Origin: Combretum micranthum
Lineage: Eukaryota; Streptophyta; Magnoliopsida; Myrtales; Combretaceae
DNA: 64,000 bases
Assembly (NCBI GenBank): GCA_024138025.1
Contig: JAMXBD010001033.1
Span: forward strand, 248,001 to 312,000
Reading direction: 5' to 3'
Numbering within the stretch: position 1 is the stretch's first letter; each line of letters opens with the position of its first letter. Below, in pieces: positions 36,746 through 48,889 of the stretch. A program made the position numbers and the translations under genes. The notes beneath the pieces were generated by a model that saw only the letters and a program-made list of their open reading frames with translations, had not been told where the DNA came from and did no database searches.

Positions 36746-36979
36746 GGGTCTGTTTGTTTTGGCTTTTTTCCGCCAGATATAGACACTTTTTCAAACTTTT
36801 TGCTAACAAATTATTTATCAAGAAATAGATATAAAAAAAAAAAAAAGTTGACAGTTTTTATCAAAAAATCAAATAGAACAAATATAGATAAAATTTAGAT
36901 GTAAATTGGATATATTTACACATATTATTTTAAAAAACGATACAGATACAGATGAAAAACAGACAATCCAAACAAACCC
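36746..36979 (-). mobile_element. Tourist-like MITE (Harbinger-derived), copy B, TTA target duplication
   Basis: A 234-bp element in the opposite orientation to copy A. It starts GGGTCTGTTTGTTTTGGC and ends GACAATCCAAACAAACCC. TTA is present directly on both sides (36743-36745 and 36980-36982), the target typical of PIF/Harbinger elements. The right end read on the minus strand matches the Harbinger right end at 27827 for about 40 bases. No coding capacity; mobilisation would depend on a transposase such as the one at 26.0-27.4 kb. Confidence 0.85.
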
Positions 36980-36982
36980 TTA

Positions 36983-38365
36983 ATAAACTCTCATCCTCAA
37001 AGACTACACACTTTATTCATAAGGTTCTTTACATAAGTTTATTTATTTCTTTTTATAATTTTTGGTCTCATTTACTTTTACAAAATATCTTTGCTTTTAT
37101 ACAATAATAATAAAAAAATATTCTGAAGGAAGTCACTTTTTAAGATATTTCATAGATAACTTTAAAAAGTTGAAGGAACTCTGTATATCCGTAACTACCT
37201 CAAAAAGTAAGGTTCTCGTTTAAAACCTATGACAAGAATCTTTGATATGTTTGCTTAGGTTCTTGCACATTAAACTACTTTCCTTAGAGAAATTGGGGTC
37301 CTTGTCAAGGATCCATAAAATCTTACACACACACACACACACATATTTACTTTTCATGTTTGTATTGTATAATTTTTATTTTATGGGTTCCATAAAGAAA
37401 TATTAAGGATTATTATTTAAGATCCTAGGGATAAAGTTGAAAGTTTATTAATGAAGAGACTTAATTAAAATATTGATGTGGTACATAGGGATTCTAAATT
37501 CATTCCTCAACTTTGAAGATGGACCTCTTTACCTTATTCATAACCCTTTATTTTGGTGTCATAGCCCATAGGTATCATTTAACACCTTAAATATGTCTAT
37601 TTAATTTATTTTTCTATTAGTTTACCTTGACAATAGTTAAAAGTTTACAAAAAGCATAAGAACTTTTTAGGGTTTTAGCATATGATAGGACTCTAAAAAA
37701 TTGAAGGTCATAACTCAAGGATGAAGAACTAAAAAGAAAAAAAGATTCTTAGCATATGGAATTTTGTTAAGGACTTTCTTAAACATGTTAGATATCGATT
37801 GTTAGAAAAAATAGAAGATTTTCTTTACAACTAGGGTTGCTCGAATGAGTATTGAAATGGAGAAAAATGAGGAATTACAGTATTGAAGCAAGGAAGACCA
37901 AACTAAAGTAAAATTGATTGAAGACTTAAAGTGATGTTTCTGATATGTTGAAAGGCAAATGTGGTCATAGGTGAAATATGGATGGACCTAAGCTGGTTAA
38001 TAATGATACCAAAAAGGCCAAAATTACTTCAATAACACGTAGGCTTGACATAATGAATGAGCCCATGATTCCACATCTTAATATATTATGCCTCACTTGA
38101 AAAATGAACAGAATCTAGTTAGTTATAACCTATTATGATGTTGCATTTGTTACACATGCTGTATCATTATTGTTGTTATGTAGAAGGAGAATTTAGTTAA
38201 TATAAATATATCACAATGTAACACAAAAAAATTATGAAAAAAAAATTAAAAAGATTAGTTGCTTTCAAATACTTGAATTCAAATATTTTTATTGCCTGCA
38301 TTTGAGCATCAATTTGCATTCAGATTGAATTTGTTTTCAATTTTGTGACACTTCCTCATTGCAAT
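36983..38365. other. intergenic, probably including the eroded 5' LTR of the gypsy element
   Basis: A (CA)n run lies at 37325-37342. The last few hundred bases should contain the 5' LTR, because a primer-binding-like motif starts at 38366, but with no surviving 3' copy the LTR start cannot be fixed. Confidence 0.35.
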
Positions 38366-38377
38366 TGGCATCAGAGC
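38366..38377 (+). promoter_or_regulatory. primer-binding-site-like motif
   Basis: TGGCATCAGAGC, one base from the initiator methionine tRNA primer site commonly seen in plant LTR elements. The gag ATG follows at 38393. Confidence 0.6.
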
Positions 38378-38392
38378 TTCTTGTATGAGTTG

Positions 38393-41110
38393 ATGACTGA
38401 AAGCACTCATGAGTTAAAAAGAATGGAGGAAATCATGAAGACTATGATGAAGGAATAGAACGACAGGAAGAATGGTTGGATTAAACTTTTTTCCGAAACC
38501 CTACACAAACAACAAATCGCATTAGAACAACAATCCCATGCCATAAAGGTACTTAGGAATTAGTTGAAGGAGAAGGCATTAATTTTCAAAACTTCTGGCG
38601 AAGCACAAAAGGTAATAGAGGGCTCAATGACATAGAGAAGGATGTCAGTAGTGCACAACTTGGTAATAGTGTGCTTAGCAACTATTAGCTACCTATGCAT
38701 AGCACTAAAATTGATTTCCCAACGTTCAATGGAGATGGAGTTTAGACTTGGGTAGTTAAGGAAGAATAAGTTTTTGTACTTGAGGATACTCCGGAACACC
38801 TTAAAGCTAAGGTGGCTATAATGCATTTAGACGAGAAGCCTTATAAGTTGTATGTCTCATATTCAAAATTGAGAGCAGATACTACTCGAATCACTTGGGA
38901 AGAGCTCATGAAAGCATTGCAAGCTCGTTTTAATGAGTATGTGTATGAAGACCTTATGGCTAAACTTAAAGAACTATATCAAATAGAATCTCTCCAAGAA
39001 TACCTTGACTAGTTCATACACCTATTAGCTTAAAACCAACTCACAGAATTACAACTTATTAGTTGTTTTCTTAGCGACTTAAAACTAGAAATCCAATTTC
39101 CTATATGCATGTTTCAGCCTAGTACCTGATCCACTAAAAATGTTTTTGTATTTCAAAAGCGAATTCTCCAGCAAGTGAATTGGATCGAATCAAGTAGTAA
39201 AGTGTTGAGTGAGTATCGTTCCCACAAGGAAAGCTTAAACACCAAACTATTGTTGATTCCTATTAATATCCAAGCAATGTAATTCAGATTAATTGTTAAG
39301 TTACATTAATTTCCTACTACCTATTTTAAGTTAATCTACTTAACTACGTCTTAATCACAAAAACTTATATAACTCAATAGTGAGAAATTAGATCAAATCC
39401 CAAGCTTGCTAATTAAATTGAACTTATGTTATTATAATAATTAGACTCGTGAAAATTCAAGTGAAACTACCAAGATTAAAACTTCTATCCAAAGTTCTTA
39501 AAAATCTTTTTAAACCTTAAAACAACCTAATTGCTTCCGCTACTCAGATTATCAAAGGAATCAAATTTAACAACTACGAATCTCCAAATTCTATAATTGT
39601 CTAATGACTTAAATCGAATTTTTCCTAATTCCTTAGTTCAAATCCAACTTAAAACATTGCTTTAGTTACAACAAAAGTTTCTAAATGAAAATAACATCTC
39701 AACTTTCGCATTTAGAAATTAAAACTCATTTATTAATTCTAATGAAATCAGATGTCTCTCCCGATCCAACTAATTTCTCGATTACCAAGATCCTCCTAAA
39801 TTCAAGGCTCATTTCAGGAATTAAACAAAAATTTCACATAATTCTAACAATCACATATCATAAATTCAACAATCATCTTAGCAATTAGGGATTTAATCAC
39901 ATTCCCACCATATAAGATTTAGCAAAGCATAATGACTACAACTAATAACATGTTAATTATTACAACTAAGAACATATTGATCATCAAATACAAAAGAATA
40001 CTCAATTAACTAAACACGGATAATAGAATTAAGAATCCAAACCATACAAAGTGTCCAAAACGCACTGTTCAAGTCATCTGCACTTAATCACGAAACAAAT
40101 TTGATGCTAATTCTAATCTATGGAACAATATCTATGTATCTACAGTCTATTTTCTCTCTATTCTCTAAAAAAAACCTAAGAATTGTCATTTCCCCCTCTC
40201 TTCTCTCTCCTCATTTCCCAATATTTAAACATAGAACAGACACGAATTTTCAAGTACCAGTTCAAATGCCGGCAGTTTCTCTTCCTACGTCGGTAGTTTC
40301 TCTTCCTATGTCGACGGTGTGGAAAGCCGGCGTTACAGAAATGAAATTTGGATGCTTGAACACTTATTCCAATGCTCGCGGCGTTGGCTCAAAATTTGCC
40401 GGTGTAAAATGACATTGTAGAAAACGCCTTTTCATCAACAAATGCTGCCAGCATTCATCAGCAGCGTTAGCAAATTTGCTTATGTGGAGATTACACCTTC
40501 ATGAAAGCCAGCAGCGTTGATTCTCAATTTGCTGGTGTTGCAACATTTTTCACCCTGTTTGCTCTGTTCTTCACTGATTCTTTGCCCAATCACTTCCTAA
40601 TTCCTCAATGACCTGTTTTAGCACAAATAAGCTCATCAAAGTACCAATTCATCACATTTATATTAAAATTGACACAATTAAGTATCAACTGGAGATGAAA
40701 AGTCTATACTTTTTGGATTTATCAGTACCTTAGCTCAAGCATAAACTCTGGCCAAACTTCCGAGAAGCTACTATAACCTTAACTAAACCCATTTCAAAAA
40801 AACCAAAAAAATATCTCTCATAGTTCACATACATCTTATTCCCATCTAAAATATTCCACCACCATTACAAACCCTACACCTACATATACCACTGTACCAC
40901 TATACATAACCCTTTAAACTCAAACACTACTACCAACCCAGAAACATTAACCCAAACACATCCACCTTTAGAAATACTTGTAGATTTTCACTTGAAGAAT
41001 TGGTAAAGAGTAGGTGCAAGAGGCAATGGTTCTGGTGTAGTGAAACCTTTGGTTTAGGAGATAGTGTAAAAATAAGAGGCTGAATCTATTAATAGTTGGT
41101 TAAGAAAAGG
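38393..41110 (+). pseudogene. gypsy gag, interrupted by a solo LTR
   Basis: Starts MTESTHELKRMEEIMKTMMK. The retrotransposon-gag core includes FPTFNGDGV, VLEDTPEHLKAKVAIMHLDE, KLRADTTRITWEELMKALQA and LKELYQIESLQEYLD. Several in-frame stops replace expected Arg, Gln or Trp codons (for example after QEYLD and at 38460). The frame enters the solo LTR at FQPS-T (39126) and resumes after it at 40730 with LAQA and then a stop. A Pro/Thr-rich linker and a knuckle-like WFWC segment (about 41029) follow. Gag forms the virus-like particle of the element. Non-functional. Confidence 0.8.
39127..40724 (-). mobile_element. solo LTR, 1598 bp, with GTACC target duplication
   Basis: Starts TGATCCACTAAAAATG and ends TTTTTGGATTTATCA, the TG..CA form of an LTR with a short inverted terminus (TGATCC / TGATAAATCC). 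GTACC stands directly before (39122-39126) and after (40725-40729). Removing one GTACC and the insert restores the gag codon order across the joint. No internal retroelement genes are inside. The GAGTATCGTTCCCACAAGGA motif at about 39210 is typical of plant LTRs read in antisense, so I place it on the minus strand. Solo LTRs arise by recombination between the two LTRs of one element. Confidence 0.8.
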
Positions 41111-41590
41111 AAGGAAGGGAAGAGATGGAGGTTACAAATGAAGTTGAAAAATTAAAGGAAGACTTAGCTATATTTACATTGTGTGCTATTGGTGAGAATA
41201 ACAATGATGTTGAACATAGCATATGTGTGAAAGGGTACTTTAAGAAGAAGAAATTAAGTATTCTAATTGACACTAGAAATTCATCTAACTTTATAAACGA
41301 AGAGTTAGGTACAAGTTTGAATTGTAGCATGACATCAATGGAGCCAATTACTGTTAATTTAGCTAATGAGGTTAAGATTTATGCCCATTATATGTTTTGT
41401 AAATTTTGTTAGAATATGCAAGAAGCAGAAATTCACTCTAATTTATACGCATTACCTTTAATGGCCTATGACTTAATTGTCGGCATGCCTTAGCTAGTGT
41501 CACTTGGAACAGCGTGCTAGAATTTCAAGCTACTAAAGATGGAATTCCAATGGCAAAGGCTATCTTGTACTTTATGGGGAAAGAATGAGG
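41111..41590 (+). pseudogene. gypsy aspartic protease region
   Basis: The frame 41125-41412 includes YFKKKKLSILIDTRNSSNFI, a retropepsin-like active-site segment. The usual family motif is LIDTGSS; here the Gly is replaced (DTRNSS), which would disable the catalytic loop. LNCSMTSMEPITVNLANEVK follows. The later YDLIVGMP block sits after a stop. Confidence 0.75.
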
Positions 41591-41615
41591 TAATTACTCT
41601 ATCACTGGTAAGGTA

Positions 41616-42660
41616 ATGTCTGATACACTATCTTCTAATAGTTATGCTCCAAAGGTGCAATGTTGGGCTATGAGTAATGCTTTAGCTATTAGTGATCCTA
41701 ATAGTGAACAGTCTTTACATCTTGTCATTGTTGAGATACTAGAGGAGCATGATGATTTATTTGAGGAACCTACTACTTTACCTCCTAATAGATCTTGTAA
41801 TCGTGGGATTTATTTACAAGATGATGTTGTGCCAATCAACTTAAGACTATATTTTTATACCACTATACAAAAGTCGGTCTTAGAAGATATGATCAAAAAG
41901 ATGTTCTTAAGTGGAATAATTCACCTTAGTCATAGTCCTTTTGCCTCCTTTGTTGTGCTTGCAAGCAAAAAGGATAATACTTGGTGAATGTGTGTAGATT
42001 ATAGGGAGCTAAATAGGTAAACGATGAAAGACAAATTTCCTATCCCTATAATCGAAGATTTATTTGATGAGTTGTTTGAAGCTTGTTAATTCAACAAGTT
42101 AGACCTACGTTTAGGTTACCAATAGCTTTTCATGCACCTAAATGACATATATAAAATGGCATTTTGCACTCATGATGGGTACTATGAGTTCCTATAATCT
42201 CATTTAGGTTAACTAATGCTCATTCTACATTTTAAGGTCTTATGAATGAATTATTTAGACCTTACCTGTGAAAATTTGTTTTGATCTTTTTTGATGATAT
42301 ACTTGTGTATAGTTCTGATTTGGAGCAGCATTGAAGCACTTGAGGTCAATCTTTGACATTTTGAGGAAAAAAAGGCTTTATCTCAAGTGCAGTAAATGTG
42401 TCTTTGGGGTTAAACAGATTGACCACCTCGAAGACATCATTACCAGGCATGGGATATCAATCGATTTTAAGAAAATTGAAGCTATTGCACAATGGCCAGC
42501 TCCTACTAATGTGAAACAATTGAGAGGCTTCCTTGGCCTAGCTGGGTATCACAAATGGTTTATACCTGGTTTTGGAGGCTTTGCCAAACCAATGACCAAC
42601 TTGCTAGGGAAGGACCAATTTAAGCGTTCGACGGGGGCTCATAATGCATTTAATAGCTTA
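41616..42660 (+). pseudogene. gypsy reverse transcriptase
   Basis: Recognisable blocks in order: VLEDMIKKMFLSGIIHLSHS, FASFVVLASKKDNTW then stop, CVDYRELNR, DKFPIPIIEDLFDEL, FNKLDLRLGYQ, MAFCTHDGYYEF, then SFLMIYLCI / FDDILVYSSD around 42290-42320 (the YxDD-equivalent FDDI), SIFDILRKKRLYLKCSKC and GFLGLAGYHKWFIPGF. It has many stops. Not functional. Confidence 0.85.
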
Positions 42661-43066
42661 AAGGAAGCTTGAGTAAGTCACCATTATTGTGTCTACTAGG
42701 TTGCACTAAGAAATTTACAATTGAAATTGATGCAAGTGGGGACGGTATTAGAGCAGTGTTAATGCAAGAGAACCATCTAATTACTTACATTAGTAAGCCA
42801 TTAGCACCTAAGCATAAAGTAATGTCATTATATGAAAAGGAGTTGTTGGTGCCACCATTGGTAAGTAGAGACACTATTTATTGAGTACATCATTTGTGAT
42901 AAAAATAGATTATCAAAGCCTTAAGTTCCTACTTGAGAAATGTTTAGTGACACCAAGTCAACTAAAATTGCTCGCTAAATTGTTGGGATTAGACTACTTG
43001 ATTAAATTTAAGAGTGGTAACACTAATTCAGCTGCTCATTCTTTATTAAGGAGAGGAGAAATTTAG
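42661..43066 (+). pseudogene. gypsy RNase H region
   Basis: SKSPLLCLLGCTKKFTIEID, then DASGDGIRAVLMQENHLITY and KPLAPKHKVMSLYEKELL, followed by DYQSLKFLLEKCLVTPSQLK. This matches the RNase H segment that follows RT in Ty3/gypsy polyproteins. One frame break lies near 42880. Confidence 0.8.
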
Positions 43067-43775
43067 CTTAATCAACTTATGATGCGTGCTACACTTCTTG
43101 AGCTTATGGAGGATGCTAAGGCTAGTTGGAATTTACCTAAAGGTTATGAGAAAATCATTAAATAGTTGGAAGATGTTAAGGTTATGAAAGAGGAAGGGTC
43201 GGGTAGTGATGGGGCCATCACCATAATTATGTTTGAGATTATTACAATTATATCATGGAGGACCACTAAGAGGCCATTTTGGAGCACAAGCTACCTTTAA
43301 GAAGGTTGCCGCAGTAGTCTATTTGCCTAAGTTGGAGAGACAAGTGAGATAACTTGTTAGAAATTGTCATACTTGTCAGAGACACAGGTATGAAAATGTA
43401 GCTAATTCGAGCTTATTACAATTGTTGCAAGTGCCAAAGGAATGTTGGCAACACATCTCTATAGATTTTATAGAGGAATTACTAAAGTTAAATGGTAAGG
43501 AAGTAATCATGGTGGTGGTAGATAGGCTGAGTAAATATTCCCATTTCACAGCTCTATCTCATCTATACACACCTATTCTTAGATTAAGATTATAAGTTAC
43601 ATGGGATTCTTATGACCATTATTAGCGATAGGGATCTTGTATTTGTAAGTACATTTTGGAGGGAATTTCTTAGTTTGTAAGGACTTGCTCTTAATCTATC
43701 CACTTCCTACCATCCCCAAACAAATAAACATATAGAAGTGGTAAACAAGTACTTGGAAACCTATTACATGAGCTA
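43067..43775 (+). pseudogene. gypsy integrase, truncated
   Basis: A zinc-binding region with LLQLYHGGPLRGHFGAQAT and a later CHTCQRHRYENVANSSLLQL, then the core ISIDFIEELLKLNGKEVIMV and VVDRLSKYSHFTAL (first Asp). After a gap, IISDRDLVFVSTFWREFL and LNLSTSYHPQTN (second Asp region). The third catalytic residue region VVNKYLETY is followed by stops at 43775, where the frame is cut by the next element. Confidence 0.8.
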
Positions 43776-44907
43776 ATTTTGCTGATAGAGATTGACTCCC
43801 TAAGCACACAGAAAAGCGGTCAGAGGTGTGTTGAGAGGTTACCCATCACGGCTACTCCAATGCTTAGGTTAGTCCCTAGGTCTTTCTCTAAAAATCTATC
43901 AAAAGGATATTCACCTAAGTAAAATTTTTCTCTCTCTTCCCTATAGAGGGAAGGGTTACTTATATTTCATAGTCATACTAGAGTGAGATCCACCAAATCT
44001 TTTCTGTTATAACGAATCCCATTCGATAGCTGACTTAGCACCCAAGATGAAAGAGATGCTTGAGGGCGAAGGAGCTGCTGGCCTAGTTGACAATGTCCCC
44101 CCCTCCGGCCCTAAGTCAAGGCAAGGTTGAGGTAATGTCATGGTCTCAACCTTGAGGTCAAGGTGGTCGTGAGCTCAGGTTCTTTGACTTAACTGTGGGC
44201 TCTTTCTAGGCCAGTAGGATTGATGACCTTTTGGGCTTTCCATGGGCTTTTTGGTCCATGCGAGGGTAGTTAATGGATCAAGTGGGCTATGGCATGCATT
44301 ATGATGTTAACATTTATCCCCCTGCTATTTTATGAAAAAACAAGAAGAGTAGTGTCTTGAGCTCATCCTGCCAAGCTAGCCCATTAGGTTGACATTCTCG
44401 GTTCTTTTTTCATTTGAGTTACACTTTATGTTGGTTGGGTGGCCAATTCAAAAGGTTGTTTAAGATTGCATTTGGTTGTTTCGAGCTCGCAATGTTAGGG
44501 CTCATTCCACTTTTGAATGGAGAAGTCATCGTTGGCTCGAGGGTTTTATGGCTTACTCAAGGAGTTCTCTAAATTTGAAAAAACGTGGCAGTTATTATAA
44601 TAACTTCTGACATTTGACTGCTGTGATGTCATCACTACGCTTTGGTTGTTGGGATTCATTTCCATGCTCCAAAGGGTCATAGTCATCACGTCTCCCCCTT
44701 ACTCTCCTATAAATACTAGAGTCTTAGTGGAGGTTTTTCATTGACGACCATCTCTTATTTTTATTTCTTCGCAAAAATAATGTTTGTTAAGTCTTTAGTG
44801 TCTATTCTTTCTATACCATTTTAACATTTTGACAATGTTGAGTTTAGGTAACTCTCAGTCCTTTTTCTGATGACTCTGGTGGTAGGATTAAGAGGATTTC
44901 CCACAAA

Positions 44908-47900
44908 ATGGGGAGAGGAGAAAGAGATTCGACCACTAGCTCAAGGAGCCTAAGCTCGAATGGAGAGAAGTCAAGTGGAAAAAAGAGGATGTCAAGTGAG
45001 GGCTCAACTTTGAAGGCTGATTGGGATAAGGAGGTTAGGGAGGCCATTGAAGACTTAGAGGACATTGGTTCTTACACTTGCTCGCATGGTGGGCCTATTG
45101 AAGAGATGCTTTGGACCCCATCAGATGAGTACCTCGAAGATGGTAAGGAGTCAAAGTCTAACGAACCGTTATATACTGAGGTTGTTGATAGCATTAAGCT
45201 AGATGGAGTTAAACGCAGTCTTACTGAGGTGAAGCTCGAAAGAGAGGAGATACAGGGCTCCCTTAAGAAATGGGAAGTTATACTACCATCTTGGTTTGAC
45301 CGAGTTTACTTACTAGGGGGCAAAGGTTCACCTTGTATGTTAGGGTGTTTGAATTTGGTTTAAGGATGCCTTTTTCCGCTTTCCAGAAAGAGTTTTTAAT
45401 CACCATAACTATGCCCTGCATAGCTGCTTCTAAATGCTTGGCATATCTTAGTGGCTTTTGAAGCCCTATGTTTAGGTATGTCTGTGAGGCCTATGCCCAT
45501 TCTATTCTAGAGGTACTATACCTTCAAGAGGTCCAATTCAAAGTGATGGTATCTCATGAAACAAAGCAAGAGTTCGTTCAAGCTCTATAATGGGCTTATG
45601 AGATCAAATGGGCGAAGTTGGAAGAGTTAGTTTTAGGTTGTTAGCCTTATGGAGGGGGTATAAAGTAAGTTCAATTTTCGAATGAAGTGTATCCCTTCTA
45701 TTCATTCTGAAAGGCCATGAAAGTTGATGCCTTGCAATGGGAGCTATTATGACTTTATGAGGTTACGTGGTGGGATGCCCTTAAATGTCGAGCTCATGGT
45801 CAGGAATTATCTGAAGGGGAGACCTATTACTGATGGTGATGAAGTGTTAGCCTTTAGCAGTGTGGAATGGTTCTTTGAATGTGGATATACCATCTTTCTC
45901 TCTCTTCTCCTCCCCAGCTCTTATCAAAGCAAGCTTAAGTGGAAGAACACCATTGTTGTTTGGTGACAAAGGCATAGTTTTCAAGCATTTGAGCTCGACT
46001 TGGCAGGTGTTTGCTTCTTTACTAGCCCCTTGCTATCATTTTTATTTTCAAGTATAGGTACGGAGCTAGAGATGAAGGATATTAATGATCTCTTAGCAGG
46101 GCCATCAATGAGAAAGAGGAAGAAGACCTTGACTAAAAAGAAGGCTCCTGCAAAGAAGCAAGTTGTCATGGTCAACATGTAGGACTAAAGGGGCGTTGTC
46201 CCCATTACTGATTCGAGCATTTAGATTGTGCACACTATTATGCGCACTCGATATCTCGAGGTGCATAATGGGGCTTAACCTTCCCTAATTGCGGTTATAA
46301 CAAATGCTTTGGATTTGCTTGGGGGGGAGGTTGTTGGGAGTAGCACTATCATCCCTGGTGACTAGCCGAGGGCTGAAGCTTCAAAGATTGACCTGGTAGG
46401 GGAGTGCAAGGGGCTTGCTTGACTTTGTTAGAGGTAGGCCCTCGAAATGGAGCGATCTTCATCTTGAGTGGACCTCTTTTAAAGAAGTCACTTCTATTGA
46501 AGACAAGAATAGGATGGAGACCTTGTTTGGTGAGCTATTATCAAAGGATCTAACATTGGACTTTCGACACGTTAGATGCATGGGGTAATAATTAGGGGTG
46601 GGAAAAAATCTCAACCAAATTGAACCAAACCAAAATGAAAATATAGATTTTTTAACAATTTGATTTAAAAATTTTCCAATCCAAACCAATCCATAAATTT
46701 ATGATTTGGTTTGGAAGGCAAACCAAACCAATTTGTAAAACCGAAACAAACCGTTTTAGAAAAATATAATAATATTTTACTTGTAAGTTTAACTGTAGAT
46801 TTTTTCTATAATGATTGATTAAAGGTCATATATATTCACATGATTCCATTTGATATATATTATTTGATGAATATTGATTAAAATCAACTTGTTCATTTTT
46901 AAATTTGTTTTTTAAGCTCATGATATATATATTTTTGTTGATGATGAACTATTTTTTAATAGTTTTTAACTTTATAAGGTATGAAATTTAATTATTTAGT
47001 TATAAACTCTTATTACTATTAATTATTTAATGTATTTTATTAGGGAATCATTTTATTTGTTGATGAATTTTGTTGATAGATAATTTTTTTATCTTGGTTA
47101 AATTTATTGGTAGATGATTGACTTGATAGTTCTATTAAAAATTATAAATTATGACTTGCTATATATTAATTAGTGAATGTATTTTATTGGTAGATAACTA
47201 ATTTTATAGAGAACTATATATTAAAAGTATGATGGATTCATAAATTATTTTCTCATGGTTTATGATATAAATTTTTTAAAGTGATATAAATATTTAAATA
47301 TATATACAAATGTGAAAAAAAAAACCCTAGAATAAAGAAAATTTTGAGTTAGAATTTTGATTTAATCTGTAATCTAAGTTGTTATTTGATGGTTTAGAAA
47401 ATTTGTAATATGAATCAACCGTTACTTAATGGTTTTGTTTATGATAGAAAAAAAAAACAAATCGTAAATTATAATTTGGTTTGGTTTTAGGAAAAACCGA
47501 ACTAAACCGATTCGTGCCTACCTCTAATAATAATAATAATTAATTTTTTTTATTCAAATTGCGGCAAACTTTTCAAGGGTTCTTACTTTTGTTGTATATT
47601 TTAGGTTGTGGTGATGAGATTTGAGGCTTTAAGGTAGATGAGGAGTACCATGGGATGGTAAGTCATTTTCTTGTATTTGTTAAGTTCCTTTCATAAGTTT
47701 TTCTTGTGGATGAGCTCGATGTCTTTTGACTAAGGTTATGAGGAGTTCGAGAGATTAAAGGCCGACCTAGAGAAGGAGCTTACCGAGGCTAAGCAGGAAG
47801 TTACCAAGTTAAAGAGCGACCTAAGTGCTGCTTTAGAAGAGATACAGAAACTATTTCATGACATGGAGCTAAGGTCCTTTAATGTCAAAGTGAGGTAGTT

Positions 47901-48760
47901 AAGGCCAAGAGGCTGCAATCTTTGCTTCAGGTGGTCGCTAATGAATACGAGAAGAAATGGATAGATGTGAAGTATCAGTGAGAGTCCTTGCCTCGCAAGC
48001 TGAAGGACGCCGTTTCAAAACTTAACAAGTAAAAGAAAGAGGCCGAGCTGATCTAATTAGAGCTTAACAGGATTAAAGGAGAAGGCTGGTGTGATTAGGT
48101 CGAAGCCAAAGGCCCTGAAGGTAGGGGTTTGTTACCTTTTGTTTCTTTTTTCTTGTTGACATCGTTGTTGTCAATTGCTATTTTTTTTATGTTAACTTTG
48201 TCTTTATGTAGGTTTATGGGGCGAGCTTAAAAAGTGGGTAGGTCGTGAGTGAGGCAGCCAAGGAGTGAGTTTTATAGGAACTCTTTAAGAGTGATGTGTG
48301 AATCAACCTCCAAAAGAGGATCACGAGGGACATTGCCAAGTTGATACAAAGCGAAGTGCTGGAGAGATACACAAACTTTGACATCGGCTTCTTAGTCATG
48401 GGGCTTGGTAAGGCCCCTGTTGAAGAAGATGCGAAGAGCCTTTGGAGATTAGAGGGGGAGCTATAGTTGAGGTTGCTGCTCAAGGAGAGGGATAGCAGGT
48501 CATTTTAGTCGATGCTCCCAACCCTACCTTGGCCCTTAAGTGGCATAAAGAGAGTCGTGCTGAGGATAATACGAGGGTTCCTGAGGTGAATTTAGCCGGA
48601 GTTATCCCTAAACCTCCCTATCTTGTCACAAGTAAGGATATCTTCTGTGATATTGAGACAGTGGAGAAAGTAGCATAGGTTGTTCTCGAGCTTCATTATG
48701 AAGCCCGTTGCTGTTATGGCCCCGGGGTAGCATTTGATTGTAATCCATTGACTAATGAAT
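44908..48760 (+). pseudogene. extra ORF of Tat-like element (putative gypsy-type transposon protein, PF04195-like)
   Basis: Intact for the first 150 codons: a Ser/Arg/Lys-rich start (MGRGERDSTTSSRSLSSNGE) and then YLLGGKGSPCML. In further frames come FEFGLRMPFSAFQKEF, a YVCEAYAHSILEVLY block and a Lys-rich patch (MRKRKKTLTKKKAPAKKQ) near 46110. After the hAT insert comes a long coiled coil (EFERLKADLEKELTEAKQEV, KSDLSAALEEIQKLF; 47745-48060), then ITRDIAKLIQSEVLERYTNF and DIGFLVMGLGKAPVEEDAKS (48300-48440), and the tail KPPYLVTSKDIFCDIETVEK. The order hydrophobic core, Lys-rich, coiled coil, C-terminal block is that of the plant 'gypsy type transposon' family, as far as I recall it. Many stops. 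Function unknown. Confidence 0.55.
46593..47526. mobile_element. hAT-like non-autonomous element, 934 bp
   Basis: Left end TAGGGGTGGGAAAAAATC; right end on the minus strand TAGAGGTAGGCACGAATCGG. Flanking octamers GTAATAAT and ATAATAAT match at 7 of 8. Subterminal AACCAAACCAAA and AAACCGAACTAAACCG motifs face each other. AT-rich interior without an ORF. It interrupts the antisense ORF of the Tat-like element. Confidence 0.75.
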
Positions 48761-48889
48761 AAAGGGAAATTTTGTTCATATATTGTTTTCTTCACATCAT
48801 TATCCTTTTTTTTATGCATTGTTTTTGTCGATCTTCTCTTCGTAGTTCTTCCTTTTGGTTGTAGTTTCATCACTTTTTGAAATTTTACT

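Larger units (their letters stand above)
38366..43775 (+). mobile_element. decayed Ty3/gypsy retrotransposon, internal region
   Basis: Plus-strand order is PBS-like TGGCATCAGAGC (one change from the common initiator-Met motif TGGTATCAGAGC), gag, protease, reverse transcriptase, RNase H and integrase. All domains are readable but contain many stops. It ends abruptly near 43775 inside the integrase core, where the next element begins, so the 3' part and 3' LTR are missing. The order RT-RH-IN defines Ty3/gypsy rather than copia. The gag is interrupted by a solo LTR at 39127-40724. Confidence 0.85.

Noticed and set aside
36380..36898. A 172-codon open frame on the plus strand
   Set aside because: Its second half is the non-coding MITE at 36746-36979 and the first half has no recognisable domain; the composition is that of AT-rich chance reading.
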